Assembly: GCF_000238775.2 (NCBI RefSeq) | Contig: NZ_AFEJ02000006.1 | Span: 124,001 to 188,000 of the forward strand | Origin: Acaryochloris sp. CCMEE 5410 | GTDB taxonomy: Bacteria; Cyanobacteriota; Cyanobacteriia; Thermosynechococcales; Thermosynechococcaceae | DNA: 64,000 nt | Reading direction: 5' to 3' | Shown here: positions 1 through 10,720 of the stretch, one piece after another | Numbering within the stretch: position 1 is the first letter of the stretch | Layout of the letters: the number at the start of each line of letters is the position of its first letter | The notes under the pieces: model-generated | The model's database searches: none | The model's input: the letters and a program-made list of their open reading frames with translations, nothing else | What the model was told of the DNA's origin: nothing | Made by a program: the position numbers and the translations under genes

Positions 1-3000
1 GCCCCAAGTTGTTGTAATCAAAATCCGTGATTCGACCCAAGGGATCGGTAATCGTATCTATCTGACCATTAACGGTATAGGTATAGCGAGTGACGATATC
101 GTCATCACCTCCTGCCAGACCCACGACTCGTCTTTCTGCAAGACGATTACCTGTCAGCGGGTCGATTTGATAAAACGTTTGCTCTCCTAATTCGTCCGAT
201 ACACTTGTGAGTTGATTAAAAACTGGATCGTAGGTAAACCTCTGAAAATCGCCTTTCCCAAGGTTTGAAGGTTGGGTTTGACCTCCTTCAGTCACTGACA
301 AATTATCAGGACTGTTCTCAGCAACGTATAGCTTAGCAGTACCCGCACTACTGAAGAATCCGCGTGGGTTTGAACTTGAGTAAATTCGGTTGGTGCCAGG
401 ATTTTTATCAAAATATTGGGTAGCAAAGTCCAGATCCCCATCTAGATCCAGGTCAGCAACGACCAAAGACCCTGCATAGCCGCCAATGGCAAAATCTTGC
501 CGTTGCTGAGAGAAGAAGTCTCCTTGACCATCCCCCAGGAGTACTGTGGCACTGGCATCAGTCGAATTAACTGTGACAATATCTAAGAAGCCATCTTGAT
601 TAAAATCTCCAAGGGAAACCGCCTGTGGATTTCTACCCACCTGGAGATCTCTAACTCCTTCAGTAAACGTTCCATCTGCCTGATTGATCCAAATATCAAC
701 GCTATTCGAAGTAGTCTTTACAATATCCAGATACAGATCGCCATTCACATCTCCCAATGCAAAGGCAGGGCCACTACTGGCATAATTCACTGAACTATTT
801 CCATTCGCACCATAGAGGGTGGACTGGAATGATCCATCACCCTGATTCTCTAGTACAGAAAACCCACCCGCACGATGGAGAACGACAATATCTTGATTAC
901 CATCTCGGTTCAGGTCGCCTAGTTCTAAAGAAAATGGACTAAATTCAGTTGCATAATTAACTGCATCAGCAAACGTGCCATCGCCTCTGTTTTCCAAAAC
1001 AGATATATTGTGATCTCTACTGTTGACTACCAATAAATCTAAATGGCCATCACGGTTAATATCACCTAAAGCAAGATCATTAGGAAGAATTCCCACATTA
1101 TATTGAACTGCTGGAGAATTGAAGGCTCCTCCATTGTTTAGAAAGACTGAAACATTGTTATCAAAAGCATTGGCGACGGCAATATCATCAAGCCCATCAC
1201 CATTAATATCTCCTAGCGCAATAGCGGATGGGCCGTTGCCAGTATTTAATGACCCTATTCCTTCCACCGTTATCCGGTTGAAGCGATAATTAGTGTAGAC
1301 AAGATCAGGGATCCCATCATTATCTAATTGACCGACTGCGATTGAGTTAGCAGATGCGACTGGACCAGTGGGTTCATTGGCCCTAGGTAGATTAGGCTTG
1401 GGTCTAACTTGAAAAGATCCATCCCCATTGCCAAAAGCCACCTGCATCTCACCACCCCGAAGCAGGCTGGTGCCAAGGATATCTACGGATCCATCTTGAT
1501 TTAGATCTTGTAGCTCAAAAGGTCTGAACGGGACATCGTCATAACTCACCGCAGAGAGCAATTCTCCATTAGAATCATTGAGAAAAACGGTGAGCTGATT
1601 GATAGCCGAACCAAATTGGTCTGAGCCTATAAAACTGTATGCGAGCAGATCTAAATTATTATCGCCATTAACGTCTCCAATAGTGAGTGAATTAATAGCC
1701 CCCTCAAAAACATAGCTTGATGGAGCCCTGAAAGTACCATCTCCTTGGTTGAATGCAACTTCAACCCTGTTGGTGTCTCGAGTAGCTGTAATTAAGTCTT
1801 CAAAGCCATCGTTATTGAGATCAGCTAGGTTGGCTGCCCCTACTAAACCACTACCTGAGTAATAAGCAGCTGCGGCAAAAGTCCCATCACCGTTATTAAT
1901 GAGTGTTGCCACCCGTTCTTCAGCACCATTCGTGTTAAATGCTACAAGATCAACATATCCATCATTATTGAGATCTTTTTGTAGAAGCTCATAAGGAGGT
2001 AGGGTCAAACTGTAGGAAGAAGGAGAGTTGTAAGTCCCATTCCCGTTGTTAAGTAGAACAGAGACACTTGAGTTGTTGGGATTGGCCGTCACAATATCAG
2101 CTGACCCATTACCATCAACATCCATGACCAATAATGAATCCACATCATCTGTGAGTTCATATTCAGTCCGAGATGTAAAAGAACCATCACCTTGACCTAT
2201 GAAGGTGATTAATTGATGGGTCGACGAACTAGAAGATAGGGCACTTATGGGTGCAAAAGCAGTCCTAGCTGCAAATGCAGCGACTTCCCCACCGTATCCA
2301 CCCCCTGTTGCAACGACAGCAGAGAAGATGAGATCTAATTCTCCATCTCCATTGATATCATTGATGGAAACTGACTCAACCGTACCATCTTGGTTTAAGG
2401 GATTAATGGAGGTAGCAGTTGAGAAACCTTCGTTGCCAGTGTTCAACAGCAATGACAGCCCAGAAGCATTAAACGTTATTAAATCCAGACGATTATCTTG
2501 GTTAATATCATGGGCGAAAATTTTCTCTGGGCGTGAACCAACATCTAAAGTTAACGGTCCCCTGAAATGACCCAAACCATCCCCAAATAAAACTGATGCG
2601 GTATTGTCTTGATTATTCGCACTGGCTATATCTAGAAAACCGTCATCATTAAAGTCGCCTGTGACATAATCTTGAGCACGAGAGCCTAATTTATACAGTG
2701 GATTTAAGAAGAGTGTGCTATCCGGTGGGGGGAGCTGGGGTGGTTCTGTTGTTCCTGTAGCAAAAGTATCCTGAATGGTAAGGATGTTACCTTGATCATC
2801 ATAAGTGTACTGATTGCTAAAGTTCCTACCATCTGTATGTTGTGTAATCAAATTCAGAGCGTTTCGCTCGAACGAAGCAATGCTACCCTCACCATCAAAA
2901 GATTCTACGGATTGTCCTACCTGATTTAATTGCCTCGTCGTAACATTACCGTTGCCATCTGCAAAAGCAGCATCTGCTCGACCTAAGACAAATGTTTGAG

Positions 3001-6000
3001 GTGGTGCTAGAGGATCTATCGTTTGTTCAGCTCGATATAACCCTTGCATTTGGATGGGATCGACTTGAACAGTGGTGCCATCTTTGCGTATCCCACCCGT
3101 GACTCGACCGGCAAAATTATAGAAAGATTGTTCTTGAAATCCTCGCTTATCAATCTCTGAAGTCATATGATGTTCAGCATCATAACCCCATGTTCGAGAT
3201 TGACCATCAGGATCTGTAATCCGTATGAGATTCCCTGCTTCATCATGTTCGAGAAGTGTCTGTTTGCCCGCAGGGTCAGTAATTGTGCTGACGTGATTGT
3301 TGGTATATGTAAAAGCCGTTTCTAGTCCAACAGGGTCGATGATTTTAGTAATTCGCCCCTCAATGTCGTAGAGGTAACGGGTCTCATTACCATTGCGATC
3401 TCGGACAGACACCAGTTGATTTTCCGTATTGAAGCTGTATACCGTCTGATCCTTCAAGGTGCGCCGGAAGGTGCCATCAGCAAGTTTTTCTAAAGTGGAA
3501 AAATCATCACCAGGTGAATCATAAGTCCCACCAGTAGTGGCTGGTCCATTAAACAGCATTTCGTTGCCGTTACCATCAATTAGCAGTACAGACCCATCGG
3601 AGTTCTCAACTAACTCTTGCAGGCCAGAAATCCCCCAACCATTTCCAAAGACACTGCCCACGGAATTGACATGTAGAATTTGGCCTTCATAAGTATTTGA
3701 AGTGCCTGAAAATTGATCCCTTACAAATATACGGAGTCCAGTTTGGAGGGAATAATCATACAGACCAGATGAGAATGAACGGAAATCGAGTTGTAAAGCT
3801 GCATCAACATCACCTCGCGTTGAAGGTAATGACCAAATATGCTCACCACCTCGTAAACCATATTCACTCCCTTGATATCCGGGAAGCTGGTATTCAAAAT
3901 CTCCTTGACTAACAGTCAGCTTTGCCACTAATTTCAGTCGTTCGGGAGCATTGGTGATCCCTGATGGTCTGATGTCGTTATAACCAAAATTGACGATGGG
4001 ACGTGGATCTGCGCGCAATGAATCATAGGTCAAGGTCAATCCTCTAGTTTGGCCAAGGGATTGATAGGAAACAAGATTATGTGTTTCCGTTAAGGCTCCT
4101 GAGTGTAGTTCTACTTCTGAATTTACATCTACTCCTATACTTTTACATTTACAGTTTTCATCTTTATTCCGCGGATTATTGAAAAAGTTATCTAATGCGT
4201 CAACAAAGCGTGCAAAAAAGTGCCAACTGCTATTGCGAATTCCACCTTCAATAGTCTCAATCACAGTGCCATCCGCACTGACTTGGCCGACTCCCACTTT
4301 GTCAAAATCCCCTGTTTCAGGATTAATCGACCACAAGTCCATTAACTCTCCAGGTGCATACCCAGCTAAATTGGGTAAAGACAGCGGAGCTGGGGTATCA
4401 AATACCATGTCACCTGGCTGAATCGTCACCACTAAATCTGGATATAGGTTAGGGGGTAAGGCCGCAGGTGTGAACTCTGTCGGTACTTCCGTAATACTGA
4501 GCACCCCATCAAAAGGATTACCCTGCTGATCCAGCAAGCTCCCTGCAGCCACCGTCACCGCTGCTCCCGGAATCGTCGCCGTTGTCACCGTTGTATCCTG
4601 GGTCGGATCAATTACCTGGCCATTAGCAATATCCAGGACAGGCAGATATATTGGCCGATCAATCACATTGTTGACCCCACCATAGGGGTCATGGCCCAAG
4701 ACCAAGGGCAGCTTCTCAGCGATAAACGGATAGACCTCTGTGGCCGTATTGATATCGTCGGGATAAATCTTTAAGGTATCCCCTGGCAAATCACCCACAA
4801 ACTCCAACGTGAACGAGCCATCGGCTGCCGTGGTTCCTTCCACCCCAGCAATTTCCACCCTCACCCCAGCCAAAGGCTGCTGATCCACATTGGCGATCAC
4901 CCCAGAAATGCGAGTCGTAGTGATGGGATCTGCCACCACCTCTAGGGTCACCTCTTGAGTGGTTTCTAACGCCCCATCACTGGCCACAATGGTAAAGGTA
5001 TAGGTACCAATCTGATCTGGAGAAGGGCGGAACTCCAACGTGCCATCTCCTCGCAAAATTCCTATGGGTAACGCACCCTCAGAGCGCAACGAATAGGTAA
5101 TGGGATCTCCGTCTGGATCCGTAGCCTGTAACGGTAGCTTCAGGACCTCCCCCGGCATCAGTTGAGGCACCGTAATGGCCTCCAACACCGGAGCCTGATT
5201 CACACCCCCCACCAGCACCTGGGGCTGCAGATCCAAATTCAGCAGATTGGGATTATCAAATACCACTTGCACGGCATCTGAGATTCCCCCTTCCAGTAAC
5301 CCACCCGGACGAATCGCTAAATTCAGATTGATATAGGGATTACCATTACTATCGGCTCCTGAGGCATTGAGAAGCGTGACGCCGTCTGGAAGAGAATCAA
5401 AGACCACTGCGACCTGGCGACCAATGGCAGCCCCGGTATTCTCAATCTGTAGATCCGCGACATAACGACCCGTGTCCGTATCCAAGCTCACCTTGGACAG
5501 TACAACATCGAGATCAGTACTTGCTGTTAAGCCGCCCAAGTCCAACGTGGCTCCTGGCTGAGCCACATCTCGACGCATGGGGAAAACCGGACTGGCGACC
5601 CCAGATTCATCCACCTCATTCGTCAGGTTGGAGACTTGAATCACACTGCCTGTATCACTATCTCCATTGATCAGCTGGAAGACTAATAGTCCTTGTGGGG
5701 TCGTCACTGAGGTGACATCAATCTCCACCGTGCTGCCATTAAAGCGCACGAGTCCTGCCTGGAACTCAGCCCCCTGTTCGCCTAAGGCAAACACAGGGGT
5801 ACCGTCTACCCCCTGATCTAATAAGGTCTGGCTGGGGTCATTGGCATCGACAAGATAGACCAACACCTGATCCGGTAAGGACTCTGCATCAGTCCCATCA
5901 AAGAATGCATTCAAATCAAAGGACAAGGTGCGAGACCCTGTGTCTTGCCCCAACTCAACTGCTAAGCTCGCCTCAGAAACAAAGCTATTTTGCTCGCCTA

Positions 6001-8653
6001 ACACGACGGCATCACCGCTTCTTGCCACCCAACCCTGACTGGCCGTTGGACCCACCAGTAAGTCTGTATTGACCTGAAAGTCCAATTGGGTCTGAGTCAC
6101 ATTGCCTGCAATATCCGTGACCTCAACCGTCAACTGATGAGCACCGGCTGCCAACCCAGTTTGGGCTAACAAGGCGTCAAAGGCTCCCGTGCTATCAGCA
6201 GTGATATCGACAAACCCCTGCCCATTGAGGTCATACCGAATCTGGTCTACTCCAGCCACGGAATCCTGGGCGTCACCCAAAAGTCGGGCCGTTGGACTAT
6301 GCTCTCCAGCCACTAAAGGCGTCAGCAAATCTACCGTGGGACGAGTGCGGTCGAGGGTAAAGGCCAACTCAACAATATCCGTGCTATTGCCCTGAGCATC
6401 CACAGCCTGCAGGTAGAGGATATGGTCTCCATCCGTTAAAGGAACCCCTAAGATTGAGCTGAGCTGGGCTTCATCTAAGGTGAAGCTGCCATCCGCTTGG
6501 AGAAGCGAAGTAATATCCTCATAGTCAATGGGCAGGGTATTATCCAAACCTGCTTTTAGACTGGCCACATTATCGGGGTAATTAATAGTGCCCTGAATAG
6601 TCCCGTCTGCCGTAATACCATCGGTATTAATCGCGCCTGTATCTTGCAATAAGGCTGCAGTGATCTGCAGGTCATCATCAACATCCAGGACCTGAATCGT
6701 CAATCCTTGAGTCGTGCTTAGTCCCCCAGCATCGGTACTGCGAAGGGTGAGGCTATACTCAGTGGCGGTTTCAAAATCAATAAGGGTACCATCCGCCACT
6801 TGGAGCTGGTCTCCCACGATTTGGAAGCGACCACCCGCATCATCAACTAGTTCATAGGTATGGCTATCCCCCTGGTCTGGATCAAGACTGGAGAGTTGAC
6901 CCACCACTGTTCCCGTTGCTGAATTCTCCTCCACCGCCGATTGAGACAGGGTAATCTGGGTGGGCTGTTCATTAACATCCGTGATGTTAACCGTGAACAC
7001 CTTCTCAACACTCAAGCCCCCTTGATCGGTGCTTTGGACGCGAATGGCGTAACTATCTTGAGTCTCAAAGTCAGGAGAAGCATTGATCTGAAGCTGATCA
7101 TTAACAATGCTAAAGGCCGCATTATCGGCATCCCCCGTCCCCGGAACGAGGGTATAGGTGAAGGTATCCCCTGCATCAGGATCTGTCGTTGTGAACTGCC
7201 CCACCACACTATTGGCTGCCCCATTCTCCGAGAGGGTGGTGTTGCTGAGGGCAAGGTCTGTCGGTGCGGTGTTGCTCGGACCCGTCGGTGCAATGCCAAT
7301 GACCGTAGCCCTGGCATTAAAAACTACATTGCCCTTGGCTTCAATCGATCCATAGATTGTGGAAGTGCTATTGATGCTGAAGTTACCCCGACTGAGAAAG
7401 CTTCCCCGGGTATTGGCAGAGCTATTAAAGGTTATGTCTCGTTGGGAAATGACCGTGAGGAAATCCGTGGGGTCTGTGGTTTCGGTTGCCCCATTGAATT
7501 GAATGCTTTGATTGTCACCCGTAGCGATCAGGGATTGGCCCCCTAATCGTGCCCCTCCATTCATATTGATGCCTTGGGAGGAGAGCAAGGTGACATCGGT
7601 CCCCTGAATATTGCCCAAATTCATGCCGCCATTGTGGGTGACGAAGGTGACATTGTTGAGCTGATGGCCATTGCCATTGAAATTGAGATAGCCGTTCGTT
7701 AACTCAATAATGGTGTTCTCAATGGTCACACCCCCTGGAACATTCAATCCCCAACCCGTGACTTTGACCACTGTAGGCTGGTCAGCGGTCCCCCCTGGTG
7801 GGAAATGATTGGCCCAGTCTGTGGCGTTATTGAGGGGATTTTGATAGGGGTTGAAGCTGATAGGGACAGTCCCATCTGGGATTTGAGCCGCCAGGGTGTC
7901 AGTTTTAAGGGTGTTAAAATCAGGGACTTCGACGATCTGCTCCTCTACGATCTGAGGCGGGACCAGATTCCCATAGGAATTGTTGTTCGCGTTGAAAATG
8001 GAGTAGCCCGCCGAAACGGCAACGGCGTTATCCACTAAGAGAGGGCGACCACTGTTATCGAGGACAGGCTGTCCAAACTCATCGAGTTGGACCGGCAGAA
8101 TGGGATTGCCATTAATCGTAAAGCCATCTCCGGCATAGATTAAAGCATCATCACTGAGATCTAAAGGGTCTCCATCGAAGTCACTATTGCTATTGATGGT
8201 GACGGTCCCTTCAGCTTTGACCGTAAAGCCTAAACCGGGAGCCGTCGCATTGCTCGCCCCTGGGGCAGACGTGGAGGATAGGGGAAAATTCCCTACTCCT
8301 GGGTTGCCCACCAGACTTCCCTGGGTCGCCCCTGTTAAGGCATCACTGAGGAGGGAATTGAATTGAGCGGGTGGACTCCCGTTCGACCCAGATGAAGATC
8401 CAGCTCCCCCTGAACTGGGGATGATGGGAAAGGCAGGAGGTTGAAGAGGGCTTGGACTTTGCAACCCGAGTAGAGAGGGGTTAGGGAATCCCGAGCCACT
8501 GGGGGCTTGACTCCCCCCTGCTCCGATGATATCCGTTAGGCCCGGTAGTGCTCCTAGCAGATCTGCTTCTTCTAGAAGAGACCCACCTAAGAAACCGTCT
8601 TCAGGAACTAACCCACCACCGATGCCACCTGAAGAGGATTGACCGTTACTCAT
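1..8653 (-). CDS. Giant RHS/FG-GAP/cadherin-like surface protein (C-terminus off the window)
   Basis: One frame stays open on the minus strand from an ATG at 8653 to the window edge, giving at least 2,884 residues; the stop lies outside. In order I read: a Gly/Ser-rich head without an obvious signal peptide (1-110), an FHA-like stretch rich in Asn and Gly (about 240-455), two cadherin-like repeats (about 465-655), an Ig-like domain (about 760-860), a putative-Ig domain with a DPDGDPITYSL motif (about 1155-1240), a carboxypeptidase-regulatory-like domain (about 1243-1300), an RHS-type opening (from about 1510), YD repeats such as GRITKIIDP (about 1730-1960), roughly fourteen FG-GAP/VCBS repeats with Ca-binding D-N-D-G loops (about 1990-2745), and YD repeats again at the edge. 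Such proteins are usually secreted adhesins or toxin-carrying RHS proteins. Any toxin tip would lie beyond the window. The plus-strand ORFs here are shadows. Confidence 0.85.
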   Translation of the reverse strand, partial: MSNGQSSSGGIGGGLVPEDGFLGGSLLEEADLLGALPGLTDIIGAGGSQAPSGSGFPNPSLLGLQSPSPLQPPAFPIIPSSGGAGSSSGSNGSPPAQFNSLLSDALTGATQGSLVGNPGVGNFPLSSTSAPGASNATAPGLGFTVKAEGTVTINSNSDFDGDPLDLSDDALIYAGDGFTINGNPILPVQLDEFGQPVLDNSGRPLLVDNAVAVSAGYSIFNANNNSYGNLVPPQIVEEQIVEVPDFNTLKTDTLAAQIPDGTVPISFNPYQNPLNNATDWANHFPPGGTADQPTVVKVTGWGLNVPGGVTIENTIIELTNGYLNFNGNGHQLNNVTFVTHNGGMNLGNIQGTDVTLLSSQGINMNGGARLGGQSLIATGDNQSIQFNGATETTDPTDFLTVISQRDITFNSSANTRGSFLSRGNFSINSTSTIYGSIEAKGNVVFNARATVIGIAPTGPSNTAPTDLALSNTTLSENGAANSVVGQFTTTDPDAGDTFTYTLVPGTGDADNAAFSIVNDQLQINASPDFETQDSYAIRVQSTDQGGLSVEKVFTVNITDVNEQPTQITLSQSAVEENSATGTVVGQLSSLDPDQGDSHTYELVDDAGGRFQIVGDQLQVADGTLIDFETATEYSLTLRSTDAGGLSTTQGLTIQVLDVDDDLQITAALLQDTGAINTDGITADGTIQGTINYPDNVASLKAGLDNTLPIDYEDITSLLQADGSFTLDEAQLSSILGVPLTDGDHILYLQAVDAQGNSTDIVELAFTLDRTRPTVDLLTPLVAGEHSPTARLLGDAQDSVAGVDQIRYDLNGQGFVDITADSTGAFDALLAQTGLAAGAHQLTVEVTDIAGNVTQTQLDFQVNTDLLVGPTASQGWVARSGDAVVLGEQNSFVSEASLAVELGQDTGSRTLSFDLNAFFDGTDAESLPDQVLVYLVDANDPSQTLLDQGVDGTPVFALGEQGAEFQAGLVRFNGSTVEIDVTSVTTPQGLLVFQLINGDSDTGSVIQVSNLTNEVDESGVASPVFPMRRDVAQPGATLDLGGLTASTDLDVVLSKVSLDTDTGRYVADLQIENTGAAIGRQVAVVFDSLPDGVTLLNASGADSNGNPYINLNLAIRPGGLLEGGISDAVQVVFDNPNLLNLDLQPQVLVGGVNQAPVLEAITVPQLMPGEVLKLPLQATDPDGDPITYSLRSEGALPIGILRGDGTLEFRPSPDQIGTYTFTIVASDGALETTQEVTLEVVADPITTTRISGVIANVDQQPLAGVRVEIAGVEGTTAADGSFTLEFVGDLPGDTLKIYPDDINTATEVYPFIAEKLPLVLGHDPYGGVNNVIDRPIYLPVLDIANGQVIDPTQDTTVTTATIPGAAVTVAAGSLLDQQGNPFDGVLSITEVPTEFTPAALPPNLYPDLVVTIQPGDMVFDTPAPLSLPNLAGYAPGELMDLWSINPETGDFDKVGVGQVSADGTVIETIEGGIRNSSWHFFARFVDALDNFFNNPRNKDENCKCKSIGVDVNSEVELHSGALTETHNLVSYQSLGQTRGLTLTYDSLRADPRPIVNFGYNDIRPSGITNAPERLKLVAKLTVSQGDFEYQLPGYQGSEYGLRGGEHIWSLPSTRGDVDAALQLDFRSFSSGLYDYSLQTGLRIFVRDQFSGTSNTYEGQILHVNSVGSVFGNGWGISGLQELVENSDGSVLLIDGNGNEMLFNGPATTGGTYDSPGDDFSTLEKLADGTFRRTLKDQTVYSFNTENQLVSVRDRNGNETRYLYDIEGRITKIIDPVGLETAFTYTNNHVSTITDPAGKQTLLEHDEAGNLIRITDPDGQSRTWGYDAEHHMTSEIDKRGFQEQSFYNFAGRVTGGIRKDGTTVQVDPIQMQGLYRAEQTIDPLAPPQTFVLGRADAAFADGNGNVTTRQLNQVGQSVESFDGEGSIASFERNALNLITQHTDGRNFSNQYTYDDQGNILTIQDTFATGTTEPPQLPPPDSTLFLNPLYKLGSRAQDYVTGDFNDDGFLDIASANNQDNTASVLFGDGLGHFRGPLTLDVGSRPEKIFAHDINQDNRLDLITFNASGLSLLLNTGNEGFSTATSINPLNQDGTVESVSINDINGDGELDLIFSAVVATGGGYGGEVAAFAARTAFAPISALSSSSSTHQLITFIGQGDGSFTSRTEYELTDDVDSLLVMDVDGNGSADIVTANPNNSSVSVLLNNGNGTYNSPSSYSLTLPPYELLQKDLNNDGYVDLVAFNTNGAEERVATLINNGDGTFAAAAYYSGSGLVGAANLADLNNDGFEDLITATRDTNRVEVAFNQGDGTFRAPSSYVFEGAINSLTIGDVNGDNNLDLLAYSFIGSDQFGSAINQLTVFLNDSNGELLSAVSYDDVPFRPFELQDLNQDGSVDILGTSLLRGGEMQVAFGNGDGSFQVRPKPNLPRANEPTGPVASANSIAVGQLDNDGIPDLVYTNYRFNRITVEGIGSLNTGNGPSAIALGDINGDGLDDIAVANAFDNNVSVFLNNGGAFNSPAVQYNVGILPNDLALGDINRDGHLDLLVVNSRDHNISVLENRGDGTFADAVNYATEFSPFSLELGDLNRDGNQDIVVLHRAGGFSVLENQGDGSFQSTLYGANGNSSVNYASSGPAFALGDVNGDLYLDIVKTTSNSVDIWINQADGTFTEGVRDLQVGRNPQAVSLGDFNQDGFLDIVTVNSTDASATVLLGDGQGDFFSQQRQDFAIGGYAGSLVVADLDLDGDLDFATQYFDKNPGTNRIYSSSNPRGFFSSAGTAKLYVAENSPDNLSVTEGGQTQPSNLGKGDFQRFTYDPVFNQLTSVSDELGEQTFYQIDPLTGNRLAERRVVGLAGGDDDIVTRYTYTVNGQIDTITDPLGRITDFDYNNLG

Positions 8654-8762
8654 TGTCCTGCCTTACCATTCAATAAATCATTACAAACGCGCCCCAACTT
8701 CATCCCAGTGCTGTTTGAGCCTGGGATGATGAAGGTTAGGGTGAAATTAAAAGAGCGGAATC

Positions 8763-9500
8763 TTAGACGATTGCGGGGATCTGTTCTGTGGGTTCTGCTA
8801 TGGGAATGTCTGCTGTCGTTTCGACTTTGGAAGCGAGGAATGACTGAACGACAGTCCGATAGGTCTCTAAATTACTCGGCCAGTTCCCCACTAGGTGCTG
8901 TACTTTTGCAAGTCGCTCTGCAGGGTCTATGGTTCTCAGATCCGCTTCAAAGTTACCCGTGAACATCAAGATGGGCACCTGCTCTGCTTCAGGGAGCTGC
9001 AGGGCTGCTTCTTGGATTCCTAAATTGAGGCGGTTGTCTTCAAAGGTATACATCAGATTCAGTCCTGCTCGGACGGGAGCAATCCCTTGCTGTTGCCAAG
9101 GACCGGGTGCTAAGAGCGTGTTGAACAAATACTCATGGGCTCCTTCTTTGCTACCAGGAAAGGTGATTAGACCGCGAAAGTTAATACCCACCGCTTGGTA
9201 GTCCATATTGCGAAGGATTTCGGTATAGCGTTGGGCAACAGAAGCAATCTGGACTTCTCCTTCAGCCTTATCTTGCAGGGGCTCAACGAAGGTTGTTTGA
9301 TTCGGATAGGCAATAATATTGATGCCATTTTGGAAGCTGACCTGTGCTCCTTGGGGTTGGCGAACAGGCTGCCCGGCGAGTTCCCAGGCTTCGGGAATAA
9401 TGCCACTGTAATGCAGGAATTCTGGATTCAGAAGTGTCGGATCTTGGCGCTTAACGGCGAGGACGAGCGCGAGTTCTTGAACTTCGAGTGTTTGTTGCAT
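8763..9500 (-). CDS. Conserved-looking hypothetical protein, 245 aa
   Basis: I do not recognise a family. I start it at the ATG at 9500 (MQQTLEVQELALVLAV); the longer upstream reading to 9608 has a low-complexity, unlikely N-terminus. The protein is soluble, with no membrane span or signal peptide, and looks like mixed alpha/beta. Its body contains a run around 'NINFRGLITFPG'-like residues and ends in a Pro/Glu/Thr-rich tail. It lies 109 bp upstream of the giant surface-protein gene on the same strand, so the two could be co-transcribed, and a chaperone or secretion partner role is possible but unsupported. Confidence 0.6.
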   Translation of the reverse strand: MQQTLEVQELALVLAVKRQDPTLLNPEFLHYSGIIPEAWELAGQPVRQPQGAQVSFQNGINIIAYPNQTTFVEPLQDKAEGEVQIASVAQRYTEILRNMDYQAVGINFRGLITFPGSKEGAHEYLFNTLLAPGPWQQQGIAPVRAGLNLMYTFEDNRLNLGIQEAALQLPEAEQVPILMFTGNFEADLRTIDPAERLAKVQHLVGNWPSNLETYRTVVQSFLASKVETTADIPIAEPTEQIPAIV

Positions 9501-9882
9501 TTGGGTATAGACCGTAGGTTTTGTGTAGATTAATAGGTGTGAACACCACTTAGGCAAACAGATCCACTCCACCAACATGGATCTATGGGTGAGCAGCGCG
9601 CTCTGCACAGATCTAATGCTGTGAAGACTGAATTAATCTGTAGGCCAGCATGGAAGACCATGAGCCGATGGTGACGCCGTTGTCTGATGCCCCCGCATCT
9701 CTGGTCAAGGTGCCCTCAACGATTGGGCAAGCCGGCCAGTGTCAATTACCACAACGAACGTATAAATGCTAAAAAATCAACAGATAGAGCTGTTTTTCTC
9801 GATTGACTAATTAATCGTTCCCAACATAACAGCGGAAATTAACATCCGCAATAAAAAAAATAAAATAGATGGAATGAACCGA
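9501..9882. other. Intergenic stretch without a gene
   Basis: About 380 bp between the unknown gene and the glycosyltransferase. No credible ORF or strong hairpin was seen. The DNA from about 9640 to 9750 is more GC-rich than the AT-rich run at 9760-9870 and may be a coding remnant, but I cannot name it. Confidence 0.4.
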
Positions 9883-10665
9883 CTATTTTGATTTTCTTTC
9901 CGTTGATTGTAATCTTTTTCTTAAGAAAAATTGACTTTTTACCTGTACTTCTATCTGAAATTTATCAGCTAATCCCCGTCGATTCAGTGCTCTAGAAATG
10001 GCTTCTCGGCTAAAGTAAACTTGCTGCAGCTGATCTAGGCCAGACATACTCTGGGGGTGGGAGCGATAGAAGTATAGCGATTGCTCTAAGTGCTGAATTT
10101 GCGTCACTTCCGACAACCGCAAGCACAAATCATAGTCAATGGCAGCTGGAAAATCAGAATCAATGCCACCCGCTTGGACAAAGGCTGAATGACGAATCAG
10201 ACGGAAATGAAAGGTCATAAAATCCAACAGCAACTGATCTTTGCTAAAAGGAATCTGGCAACGGCTGCCGGGACCCGTCACGGTCCCATTTTCATCAATG
10301 ACTTGGTAGTTGGTATACACCATCCCCACATCAGGATGAGTATCCAATTCATGGGCGGTCCGCTCAAGGGCAGTAGGAGCAAGTAAATCATCGCTATCAA
10401 GCCAACCAACATACGTTCCTTGGGTGGCGGCATGAGCAGCTTGCAATGAACGGGTACGCCCTTGATGGCGACCAGCGAATACTTTCACTCGTGGATCTGC
10501 CTGACTGTAAGTCTGGGCAATCTCTAAGGACTGATCTGTTGATCCATCGTCCCAAACCAGTAGCTCGAAGTCCGAGTAGGTTTGAGCAAGCGCACTCTCG
10601 ATAGCAGCGGCGACAAACCGCTGTCGGTTATAGACCGTCATGACTAGGGAGATTTTAGAAGCCAT
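9883..10665 (-). CDS. Family 2 glycosyltransferase (GT-A fold)
   Basis: 260 residues, the usual size for a stand-alone GT2 domain. The N-terminus has the nucleotide-sugar fold opening (ISLVMTVYNRQRFVAAAIES) and the WDDGSTD motif near residue 39. The metal-binding DxD equivalent is seen as WLDSDD near residue 93, followed by the acceptor-side region with CLRLSE. There is no membrane span. It would transfer a sugar from an activated nucleotide sugar to a glycan or lipid; donor and acceptor cannot be read from sequence. It is isolated, with a divergent Rpn-type gene 55 bp away, so no polysaccharide cluster supports a specific role. Confidence 0.85.
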   Translation of the reverse strand: MASKISLVMTVYNRQRFVAAAIESALAQTYSDFELLVWDDGSTDQSLEIAQTYSQADPRVKVFAGRHQGRTRSLQAAHAATQGTYVGWLDSDDLLAPTALERTAHELDTHPDVGMVYTNYQVIDENGTVTGPGSRCQIPFSKDQLLLDFMTFHFRLIRHSAFVQAGGIDSDFPAAIDYDLCLRLSEVTQIQHLEQSLYFYRSHPQSMSGLDQLQQVYFSREAISRALNRRGLADKFQIEVQVKSQFFLRKRLQSTERKSK

Positions 10666-10720
10666 ACCCTGTTAAACAAATGTGGGTCTTCATATAGAAG
10701 GGGGCTGATATAATCGCTGC

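Noticed and set aside
2247-8038. Many plus-strand ORFs of 60-200 codons
   Set aside because: They lie opposite one continuous minus-strand frame with clear domain repeats; their own translations have no family features.
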